A stretch of 34,459 nucleotides of DNA from IMG/VR virus record IMGVR_UViG_3300038701_003554, positions 1 to 34,459 of that record. One strand, given 5' to 3'. The stretch's first letter is position 1; each line of letters begins with the position of its first letter. This document shows positions 8,395 through 16,600 of the stretch, piece after piece. The notes beneath the pieces were generated by a model, which worked only from the letters and a program-made list of their open reading frames with translations, made no database searches and was not told the origin of the DNA. The position numbers and the translations under genes were made by a program. This DNA comes from a virus.

Positions 8395-9111
8395 ATGGGT
8401 ATTCAAACACTCAGTAATCAAAAGATATGGTTAGGTGGTTATGATATAACCGGATCTGCTAATGCACTGGCGCTTAATAATGATATTGAAGCACAAGGCG
8501 CCACCACGCTTGGAAATGACACGCTCGTTAATGTGGCGGGCGTTAGTGCGGTGGCCGCATCCATTGAAGGCTATGTGGATACAGCTATTGATCCCGGTTT
8601 TCTATTTTCTAACGTTGGTAATAATGATGACGTACTGAGCTTTGCCGATGCAGCGGCGGAAGGAAGTGTCGCGTACTTCTTTAAGGCGCTTCAAGCATCT
8701 TACAATATTGGTGGCCAAGTTGGTGAATTACATGGCTTTAGCGTGGAAGCTAATGGTGCCGGTCGCCTGATTCGCGGAAATATTTTAGCCAATCAAGAAG
8801 ATGTGACAGCGAGTGGCAATAGTTCCGCGCAACAGCTTGGTGCGGCAAGTGCTTCACAAAAAATATGGGTAGCACTTCATGTGTTGGAAGCGTCAGCAGC
8901 AGATACGCTCGATGTTGTCATTGAAAGTGATGCCTCTAACTCATTCGCCGGCAGTGAAACATCACGTATTACGTTTGATCAAATGAACGCCGTTGGTAGC
9001 CAATTCAAAATACTTGATGGCGCAGTCACTGATACGTGGTGGCGATCAGATTTCACGATCGCCGGCACTGATCCCTCTTTTTCATTCATCGTTTTAATGG
9101 GCATTCTATAA
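8395..9111 (+). CDS. tail tube protein A (larger paralogue)
   Basis: A 238-residue structural protein. Residues 5-60 (LSNQKIWLGGYDITGSANAL, then a segment with EAQGATTLGNDT) align by eye with the start of the next gene product (LTNAFVSIGGNDISDHVSS, then EAQDATAMGDGT). This suggests a duplicated tail-tube fold. It is longer because of a middle region (roughly residues 85-190) with an extra module containing GSVAYFFKALQASYNIGGQVGELHGFSVEANG. It probably forms part of the tail tube or decorates it. SD-like GAGGAAG lies upstream. Confidence 0.7.
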   Translation: MGIQTLSNQKIWLGGYDITGSANALALNNDIEAQGATTLGNDTLVNVAGVSAVAASIEGYVDTAIDPGFLFSNVGNNDDVLSFADAAAEGSVAYFFKALQASYNIGGQVGELHGFSVEANGAGRLIRGNILANQEDVTASGNSSAQQLGAASASQKIWVALHVLEASAADTLDVVIESDASNSFAGSETSRITFDQMNAVGSQFKILDGAVTDTWWRSDFTIAGTDPSFSFIVLMGIL

Positions 9112-9123
9112 GGAGAACATGCT

Positions 9124-9537
9124 ATGCCAGTACAGGTTTTAACAAATGCATTTGTCAGCATTGGTGGCAATGATATTAGTGATCACGTTAGTAGCGTGGC
9201 ACTTGCTTATGATGTGGAAGCACAAGATGCTACCGCAATGGGTGATGGTACTCGAATCAATCTTGGTGGTTTAAAAAGCTGGTCAATGGAAGTTGAATTT
9301 AACCAGGATTTTGCCAATAGCGCAGAAGATGATGTGGTGTGGGCAATGGCTGATGCAAAGGTGGCAGTCGCCTGTATCATTCGTCAAGATGCGGGTAGTG
9401 TTAGCACAAGTAACCCCAATTACTCAGGGTCAGGATTGATCACTAACTATTCACCATTTGGCAATAGTGTAGGTGATACGGCAAAAGCATCGCTTTCGAT
9501 TGTATCAGCTGGCACGCTCACTCGTGCAGAAAGTTAA
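9124..9537 (+). CDS. tail tube protein B (major tail protein)
   Basis: A 137-residue major tail protein candidate, with the tube-forming beta fold pattern LTNAFVSIGGNDISDHVSSVALAYDVEAQDATAMGDG, WSMEVEFNQDFANSAEDDVVW and YSGSGLITNYSPFGNSVGDTAKASLSI. It follows its larger relative, with AAGGAG upstream, and precedes the tail assembly chaperone. These are the usual neighbours of the tube gene. Confidence 0.82.
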   Translation: MPVQVLTNAFVSIGGNDISDHVSSVALAYDVEAQDATAMGDGTRINLGGLKSWSMEVEFNQDFANSAEDDVVWAMADAKVAVACIIRQDAGSVSTSNPNYSGSGLITNYSPFGNSVGDTAKASLSIVSAGTLTRAES

Positions 9538-9610
9538 TTAATTAACTTATTCCGATTTTATGTAACGTTGCTTTGGCTGCGTTTTTTTATGTCTAAATTT
9601 AGGATACACC

Positions 9611-9961
9611 ATGACTAAACAAACTGCCTTGCTCACTAAGGAGCAAATTCTTTCCGTAGATGATCTTCCATCTGAAATTATTGATGTGCCTGAATGGGGT
9701 GGGAAAGTCAAAGTAAGATCGCTAACCGGCCTTGAACGTGATGGATTGGAGTTTCAAATCTCTCAACAAAAGGTACGTAACATTAGGGCGCTTTTTGTAT
9801 CGCTCTCAGTGATCGATGAAACGGGAAATAACCTTTTTACCGAAGATGAAGCAAGTGTTTTGGGTAAGAAAAATTCGCGGGCGCTTGATCGAATTTTCAA
9901 TGCAGCGCAGCGTCTTTCAAAACTGGAAAGCGATAGCGAAGAAGAACTGGAAAAAAACTGA
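9611..9961 (+). CDS. tail assembly chaperone, unshifted form (gpG-like)
   Basis: A 116-residue chaperone that coats the tape measure protein before tube polymerisation. It opens with KEQILSVDDLPSEIIDVPEWGGKVKVRSLTGLERDGLEF, a common start for this group, and has an acidic end (KLESDSEEELEKN). The stop codon immediately follows a slippery A AAA AAC heptamer. Most ribosomes should terminate here, and a minority should shift into the extension that follows, as for lambda G and GT. Confidence 0.88.
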   Translation: MTKQTALLTKEQILSVDDLPSEIIDVPEWGGKVKVRSLTGLERDGLEFQISQQKVRNIRALFVSLSVIDETGNNLFTEDEASVLGKKNSRALDRIFNAAQRLSKLESDSEEELEKN

Positions 9962-9980
9962 TCCGGCGGCCTAGCCGCCG
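9952..9980 (+). promoter_or_regulatory. programmed -1 frameshift signal
   Basis: Slippery heptamer A-AAA-AAC occupies 9952-9958 in the chaperone frame and is followed at once by TGA. After a 5-base spacer comes a perfect 7-bp hairpin, CGGCGGC (9964-9970) with GCCGCCG (9974-9980) and a CTA triloop. This is the canonical arrangement for -1 slippage. Shifting by -1 opens a 67-codon extension. Confidence 0.92.
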
Positions 9981-10161
9981 TTTCTATTTTGATCTAGCAC
10001 TCAAGCTGGGCATGACCGTGCGTGAAATGCTCTCGCGTATGGATAGTGCTGAAATTTCTGAATGGCGTGCCTATTTCAAACTAAACCACAAAGAAGCAAC
10101 AGAAGAAGCACAGAGGCAAAGTTTAATTGCCAGGGCTGAATCAAATTTGAGAAAGAGGTAA
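9958..10161 (+). CDS. tail assembly chaperone frameshift extension (DUF4035/gpT-like)
   Basis: A 67-codon -1-frame extension of the chaperone, reached only by slippage, giving a fusion of about 183 residues. It reads LIRRPSRRFYFDLALKLGMT then VREMLSRMDSAEISEWRAYF, matching the DUF4035 pattern found in gpT-type domains. The extension is thought to bind the tail tube protein while the common N-terminus binds the tape measure. An internal ATG exists at the start of MTVREML, but there is no ribosome binding site for it. Confidence 0.88.
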   Translation: MIRRPSRRFYFDLALKLGMTVREMLSRMDSAEISEWRAYFKLNHKEATEEAQRQSLIARAESNLRKR

Positions 10162-10167
10162 ACGAAA

Positions 10168-12045
10168 ATGGTAGTAAAAATCGGTACCATTTCCGCTGAT
10201 TTGACAGCCAACAGTGCTTCTTTTACTAAAAATATCAATAAGGCGGAAAAGAGCTTAAAATCAAGTTCTACCAAGATGAACCGCTTTCTAGGTAACGTAA
10301 ATCGTGGTTTTGCACGCACTAAAGGTGCTGTATCTGGCCTTGCAGGGAGCTTGCTAAATCTTCCGGCTGGTGTTGGGGTGGCTGCCGGTGCTGCTGGGCT
10401 AGGGCTACTTATAAAAAGCTCGATTGAAGCTGCGGATGCGATTGCTAAAACGTCTGATTCAATTGGTATTTCTACTTCCAAATTGCAAGAATATCGATTT
10501 GCCGCAAGTCAATCTGGCGTAAGCACTGAGGCATTTGATAAGGCCATGCAAGGCTTTGCTAAACGCGTGGGTGAAGCGCAAGCCGGCACAGGCTCGTTAA
10601 TCACGGTATTAAAGAAAGTAGATCCATCGCTCCTGGCTAACATACAAAATGCCAAATCCACCGATGAAGCTTATCGCTTGATGACGGAAGCGATCGCTAA
10701 CACCGAAGATGCCACATTAAAAGCAGCCCTTGCCAATGCTGCTTTTGGCCGTACCGGTGTGGAGATGGTGAACCTAATGAATCAAGGCGTTGCAGGGCTG
10801 GATTCATTTTCTGCCAAAGCGCGCGAACTTGGTTTGGTCATTGACGAATCACTATTACGAAATTCCGAAAAAGCCAACGATCAGTTGGATATTCTTTCCC
10901 GTGTATTAAGCACTAAAGTCACCGCAGCGGTGGTAGAACTTGCACCTGAAATCAGCAAGCTTACGCAGTCGTTCATTGACTTTATACCAAAGGTAACCGA
11001 AGCATTAAAATGGGTGAATGCGCTTGGCACGGGTCTAGGTAATTTCTTTGGTGCTGCGCGTGACGGTTTCACCACTATGGGGATTGTTGCCAGTGAAGCG
11101 TTAGGTGTGATTAGTGATGATGTTGCTGCGGATGCCTTACTGGAAATGGAAAATAGAGCCAAGGGCATTGCTAATGAATTTGAGCGCGCCAAAACAAATG
11201 CTGAAGCAGTGACGGGAAGTTTACCCGCACCGGCTTCTTCTGGTGGTGGGTTAGATTTGGAAGGTATCAAAAAACAGCAAGAATTGATGCAGCGTGGCGA
11301 GTCTATTGCGCAATCTGTACGCACGCCACTGGAAACGTATCAAGATAATATTTCTGAGCTAAATGAACTGCAAGCGCAGGGTGCAATCACGCAGGATATT
11401 TATAATCGTGCTGTGGAACAAGCTGGCTTGGCGCTCGATATGCAAGCAGAAAAACAACAGAAAGTTGCCGCTACCGGTAATGATCTAAAAGGAGTGATTG
11501 AGAGTGTTTCTAATCAAGCAATTAACGGCCAAATTAGTTCGTGGAAAGATCTTGGTAATGTGGCAGTTGATGTGCTTCAAAACATCATCCAGCAGCAGCT
11601 TAATGCGCAAAGTGTATTAGGTGGAAGCGGCGGCGGTGGGCTTGGTGGTTTATTAAGTGCCGGTTTAAGCGCTGCGGGCAGTTTCTTTGGATTTGGTGGT
11701 TTTGGTGGTGCTTCTGGTACAAGTGTGATGAGTACCACGGGCATTCCTGGATTTGCACGCGGTGGATCTTTCACGGTGGGAGGAAGGCAAGGCACCGACA
11801 ATGTGCCGGTTTCATTTATGGCATCGGCGGGTGAAAGAGTGACAGTTGAAACGCCAGCACAACAACGTAGTGGTGGTGGCGGTGGATCTAGTGTGGTTTA
11901 CAACATCGATGCGCGTGGCGCAGAAGCCGGTGTGGAACATCGCATCATGGATGCATTAAAGCGTGTGGATTCCTCTATCGAAGGTCGCGCAGTCAAAGCC
12001 GTGCAAAATAAGAACCTTCGCAGCCCTTCATTTTTAAGAGCATAG
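10168..12045 (+). CDS. tape measure protein
   Basis: Sets tail length and leaves the tube during injection. It has 625 residues. The N-terminus (VVKIGTISADLTANSASFTKNINKAEKSLKSSSTKM) is the usual lambda-H-like start, followed by a hydrophobic Gly/Ala-rich stretch near residues 60-85. A helical middle contains LQEYRFAASQSGVSTEAFDKAM. Near residue 490 there is a glycine-rich linker, and near 530 the FARGGSFTVGGRQGTDNVPV motif often seen at the C-terminus. By the usual rule of about 1.5 angstrom per residue the tail would be near 90-95 nm. It lies directly after the frameshifted chaperone. Confidence 0.93.
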   Translation: MVVKIGTISADLTANSASFTKNINKAEKSLKSSSTKMNRFLGNVNRGFARTKGAVSGLAGSLLNLPAGVGVAAGAAGLGLLIKSSIEAADAIAKTSDSIGISTSKLQEYRFAASQSGVSTEAFDKAMQGFAKRVGEAQAGTGSLITVLKKVDPSLLANIQNAKSTDEAYRLMTEAIANTEDATLKAALANAAFGRTGVEMVNLMNQGVAGLDSFSAKARELGLVIDESLLRNSEKANDQLDILSRVLSTKVTAAVVELAPEISKLTQSFIDFIPKVTEALKWVNALGTGLGNFFGAARDGFTTMGIVASEALGVISDDVAADALLEMENRAKGIANEFERAKTNAEAVTGSLPAPASSGGGLDLEGIKKQQELMQRGESIAQSVRTPLETYQDNISELNELQAQGAITQDIYNRAVEQAGLALDMQAEKQQKVAATGNDLKGVIESVSNQAINGQISSWKDLGNVAVDVLQNIIQQQLNAQSVLGGSGGGGLGGLLSAGLSAAGSFFGFGGFGGASGTSVMSTTGIPGFARGGSFTVGGRQGTDNVPVSFMASAGERVTVETPAQQRSGGGGGSSVVYNIDARGAEAGVEHRIMDALKRVDSSIEGRAVKAVQNKNLRSPSFLRA

Positions 12046-12046
12046 T

Positions 12047-12667
12047 ATGGCAATTACCTATCCATTAGCACTCCCAACAGTGGTGGGAATAAAGAATATT
12101 GTGATCGCACCAAAATCTGTTGTGGCTGCTTCGCGCAGTCCATTTACCGGTGAACAGCAAATTCAAAAACACCCTGGTCAGTGGTTGGAAGCACAAGTGA
12201 CATTGCCTTTAATGACGCGTGCAGAAGCAGAAGAGTGGTTTTCTTTCTTTTTAAAGCTAGATGGAAAATATGGCACGTTCTTGATGGGAGATCCGGCAGG
12301 GGAAACCGCACGCGGTATCGCCACCGGCACTCCTTTAGTCAATGGCGCAAGCCAGACCGGAAATGAACTAATCACCGATGGATGGACGGCCAATCAAACC
12401 GGTATTTTAAAAGCGGGCGATTGGATTCAACTTGGATCTGGTGCTGCTTCCCGGCTTTATAAAAACTTGATTGATATCAATAGCGATGGATCCGGCAATG
12501 CAACACTCACCTTGTGGCCGAACCTGCGCAGTTCACCCGGTGATAATGACCCACTTACGATATCATCTGCAAAGGGAAGATGGCGTTTAACAGAAAATAG
12601 CGTGCCTTTTTCTATCAATGAGGCAGTGCATTATGAAACATCATTTAATTGTGTTGAGGCGATTTAA
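12047..12667 (+). CDS. minor tail protein (distal tail region)
   Basis: A 206-residue protein in the position of lambda M/L-type minor tail genes. It contains SPFTGEQQIQKHPGQWLEAQVTLPLMTRAEAEEWFSFFLKLDGKYGTFLMGDP, a pattern common to siphovirus distal-tail proteins. After that come a beta module (WTANQTGILKAGDWIQLGSG) and a final WRLTENSVPFSINEAVHYETSF. It starts one base after the tape measure stop and overlaps the next gene by one base. Baseplate or tip assembly is likely, but the exact role is unknown. Confidence 0.75.
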   Translation: MAITYPLALPTVVGIKNIVIAPKSVVAASRSPFTGEQQIQKHPGQWLEAQVTLPLMTRAEAEEWFSFFLKLDGKYGTFLMGDPAGETARGIATGTPLVNGASQTGNELITDGWTANQTGILKAGDWIQLGSGAASRLYKNLIDINSDGSGNATLTLWPNLRSSPGDNDPLTISSAKGRWRLTENSVPFSINEAVHYETSFNCVEAI

Positions 12668-13227
12668 TGGCGCGAGATCTAACCAGTGGCATGGCTGCGG
12701 AAGTTACGGCCGAAGCACTGATGCCGATTATATTGGTAAAGCTTGAGTTTGATTCGGGTGATTTCAATTTATGGAATGGCATTGGGGAAATTGTTTACGA
12801 AAGTGAAACCTACAATGGTGCCGGCAACCTGATTGCTATTAGTGACATTGCAGAAACACAAGTGCTGGAAGCAGCTGGTTTAACCATATCACTAAGCGGT
12901 GTGCCATCCGCCATTTTAAGTTATGCCCTTAGTGAAGATTATCAAGGCCGGCCAGCTAATGTTTGGTTTGCGGCGTTAAATACCAGCTTTAATTTGATTA
13001 CGGATCCATACCAACATTTTAAAGGTGCCATTGACACAATGAGCATCGATGAAGGCGCGGACAACGCGAATATCTCACTTTCGATTGAAAATGATTTAAT
13101 CGATTTTCGCCGCCCCATTATTCGCAATTGGACACCGGAAGATCAAGCCATCACCTATCCAGGCGATACAGCTTTTGATTTTGCGGCAAGTTTACAAAAT
13201 AAAGAAATTGTATGGGGTCAAACCTGA
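12667..13227 (+). CDS. minor tail protein, tip-proximal (DUF2163-like region)
   Basis: A 186-residue minor tail protein with VKLEFDSGDFNLWNGIGEIVYESETYNGAGNLIAISDIAETQVLEAAGLTISLSG, YQGRPANVWFAALN, and IDFRRPIIRNWTPEDQAITYPGDTAFDFAASLQNKEIVWG. The last segment is typical of tail proteins encoded just before an NlpC/P60-like or DUF6950 gene. I place it near DUF2163-type proteins by pattern only. Its stop overlaps the start of the next gene (TGATG). Confidence 0.7.
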   Translation: MARDLTSGMAAEVTAEALMPIILVKLEFDSGDFNLWNGIGEIVYESETYNGAGNLIAISDIAETQVLEAAGLTISLSGVPSAILSYALSEDYQGRPANVWFAALNTSFNLITDPYQHFKGAIDTMSIDEGADNANISLSIENDLIDFRRPIIRNWTPEDQAITYPGDTAFDFAASLQNKEIVWGQT

Positions 13228-13655
13228 TGCGCTTAGATGATTGGCAACAAAGACTTGGTGAAGTGATTCGTGCAGCTGCGGGAAAACCATTTCAATGGGG
13301 AGCGCATGATTGTGCGCTCTTTGCATGTGATGCGGTGCTAGCGATGACAGGCAAGGATCCGGCCGCAAGCTTTAGGGGTAAATATAAAACCAAGCGCGGT
13401 GCCTATGGTGCTTTAAAGCGTTTTGCCGGCGGTGGATTAAAAGAAACATTTGCCAAACTTGCGGATCAATTTGGTTTCATCCAATTGGATAATGCGGCAT
13501 TCGCCAAGCGTGGTGATGTTGTGTTGTTGGATACGCCAGAGGGTGATGCGCTGGCGGTGGTCGATCTCACCGGTCGCCATTGCTTGGTGGTGAGCGAAAA
13601 AGGATTAATTACCAAACCACTTTCAGATGCAACATGTGCGTGGGCGATTGAATAA
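13227..13655 (+). CDS. DUF6950-like tail protein (NlpC/P60-like fold)
   Basis: A 142-residue protein with the DUF6950 pattern: LDDWQQRLGEVIRAAAGKPFQWGAHDCALFACDAVLAMTG, then DPAASFRGKYKTKRGAYGALKRFAGGGL. It ends with GDVVLLDTPEGDALAVVDLTGRHCLVVSEKGL. HDCALFACDAV resembles the Cys-centred active site of papain-like tail peptidases that thin peptidoglycan during entry. The Cys in GAHDCA and the His in GRHCLVV could be catalytic. I chose the ATG at 13227 because it is coupled to the upstream stop; an in-frame ATG at 13212 is less likely. Peptidase activity is an inference. Confidence 0.75.
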   Translation: MRLDDWQQRLGEVIRAAAGKPFQWGAHDCALFACDAVLAMTGKDPAASFRGKYKTKRGAYGALKRFAGGGLKETFAKLADQFGFIQLDNAAFAKRGDVVLLDTPEGDALAVVDLTGRHCLVVSEKGLITKPLSDATCAWAIE

Positions 13656-16600
13656 TGCCAGCTGCTATTCCTATTATTATTGCTGCTGCTACTTCAGCGG
13701 CGGGTGCCGCACTCGCTGGTGCCACACTTGCTTCAACCCTCGCAATTGCTGCACTCAGTGCGGCGGCCACATTCTTAACATCCGCACTTGCCCCAAAGCA
13801 AAAAACCCCACAGTTTGATTTTAGGGCAGAGGGAAGTTCGAGGACGATTCAAGTCAAAGAATCATCGACCGAATGGCGCGTAGTATATGGTGAAGCACGT
13901 ATTGCTGGTGCGATCAAATTTTGGGAAACGACTGATAGCAATAAATACCACCATGTTGTTATTCTGCTAGCAGCACATGAATGCCAAGAAATTGGCACGA
14001 TCTATTTTAACGGTGAGCCGATTAATAGCGATCAATTGGATGGATCTGGCAATGTTACCAGTGGCAAATATTCTGGCAAGGCGCGCATTAAGAAGCATCT
14101 TGGTACGGCCGACCAAGCGGCCGATAGTGATTTAATCAATGACGTTTCGATTGTCGATAGCAACTTTCGCTTTCGTGGCCATACGTATTTATATATTCGC
14201 TTTGAAGCTGATACGGAAACATTTCCCACCGGGTTGCCGTTGGTGGAAGCTGAAATTAAGGGGATTAAAACCTACGATACGCGCACCGATACGACTTATT
14301 GGACACCCAATCCTGCCTTGTGTGTTCGTGATTTTTTCACCGATACAAGCGGCTATGGAGTGGGCAGCACAGCGGCTCGCATTAATGATAGTTATGTGAC
14401 ATCGGAAGCCAATATCTGTGATGAATTTGTGGCTACTAGACCTGTTTTGCAGGTGGTAGATAATGTTAGCACTGGTGATGATTATTTAGCGATCGAAGGT
14501 GATGTGCTTCAGTTGCAAACCGGTGATCGTGTGGAAGTAGTAGAAGGCACCAACCTTCTTACCTATTCGGAAGATTTTTCACATGGTAATTGGAATAAGG
14601 CCAATGTTGCCGTTACAGCAAACAGTACAGAAGCACCTGATGGCAATACAACAGCTGACACATTAACGACCAATCCAGCCAGCAGAAATGCATGTCGGGC
14701 GCGTCAATTTAAAAGCCTGTCTCTTGGTGCTTCATACACGGCTAACATTAATATGAAGGCAGGAACAGCAAACGGCTTTATCAGCCTTGATAATGGCGGT
14801 AGCACGGTTTATGGCTATGTGAAAGCCACGTTAACCGGCAATGGATCTGTATCCGTTAACGGCACCAATATATCCGCTACCATCGTAAAAGGTGATTTAG
14901 AGGGTTGGTATCGTGTTTCACTCACATGGTCAGTCACGACTGTTGCTAACTTCTACGTTAGCTACGGTGTGTGGGATGGCGGTAGTGATTCAAGTAACTA
15001 TCCAGGTGCCGAGCCTGGCGAAACCGTTATTGTTTGGGGAGCGCAGCACCAGCCAGGGCTTACCTATGGTGCCTATATCGTTACCACTTCATCAACGGTT
15101 AGCGGCACATTGCCAACAGGCATTAGCGCATCTACTAATTACTACGTGATTTGCCGCCATCGTGAAGCAGGTGAAAGCGGCGAGGTTCAAGTGCAACTGG
15201 CCAGCAGTTACACCAATGCACTAGCTGGCACGGCAATTGATATTACGGCCGCTGGATCCGGCACGCACACGGTGACGAAAAATGCCGAACCGCGCTATAC
15301 CTGTAATGGTGTGCTTTACATTAATAAAGAATGGAACGAGCTTATCTTGCCGTTGCTTTCGAGCATGGGTGGTTCGTTCTTTCCGGTGGGTAGTCAATGG
15401 GTGATGTTGGCAGCAGCGTATCGCACACCAACCATTTCATACGATGAATCGGACTTGCGCGATCGCATTACCGTGCAGACGCGCCATAGTCGCAGCAAGC
15501 GTTTTAATAGTGTGCGCGGCCAATATGTATCGCCACTTAATTACGGCCAGCCAACGGATTATCCAGTGGTGTCGGTTGCCTCCTACGTCACGGCCGATGG
15601 CAGCGATGTGATTTATGAGCAATTTGATACGCCGTTCACTTCGCGTTCTAACACTGCGCAACGATTGGCGCGTATTAAGATTGAGCAACATCGCCGAGAA
15701 TTAACCGCAGAAGCAAAATTAAAGATTACCGGTATGCAATCGCAAGCCGGTGATGTGATCCAATTTAGCAATACGCGTTTTGGATGGTCAAATAAAACCT
15801 TTGATGTGGTAAGCCATGCATTGCTTGGCTTTGAAGATGAAAGCGGGGATCCTGCATGGGGCTGTGATCTGACCTTGCGTGAAACGGATGCGAGTGTTTA
15901 TACCTTCACTTCATCCAGCGATGAAGCAACAGTCGCGCCAGCACCAACGACAACACTACCAGAAGCAAGCACGGTGATTGCACCCACTAATTTGACGTTG
16001 GCCAGTGGCACGGCGCATCTTTATCGCAAAATTGATGGCACAGTGGTAACACGGCTTTATGCTAGCTGGACAGCATCGGTTGATTTTTATGTGCGCGGCT
16101 ATGAAGTGCAAGTGAAGCGCAATGCTGATAGCGAATGGGAACCAGCCACCAGCCCGGCCGATCAAACATTTGTGTATATTTGGGATGTGGAAGATGGTGT
16201 GAGTTATGATGTGCGCGTGCGTGCGATTAATTCATTAGGTGTTCGATCCGCCTGGTTAACCGTGACCGGCCACACCGTGGTAGGTAAAACCACGCCGCCA
16301 TCGGATGTGGCAAATTTTAGCGCCCAGCAAAACGGCAATGTGGTTAATTTCCGTTGGACGCAAGTGAGCGATGCAGATCTTTCCGGTTATGAAATCCGCT
16401 ATGCTAATCAAGGTGCTTTTGTATGGGAAGATGCCACGCCATTAACTAAAGTTACCAAAGGAACGTTGGTGACCAATGGCGCGGTTCCACCTGGTGCGCA
16501 AACGGTGGGCGTGAAAGCGGTGGATACTAGTGGCAATGAATCCACCACCGCCACCACTTTTGATATTACCGTGCGTAATACCAATGATGTGATTACACAA

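Noticed and set aside
8395-9537. Frameshifted single tail gene split into two
   Set aside because: Each part has its own ribosome binding site, start and related N-terminus, so these are paralogues and not fragments.
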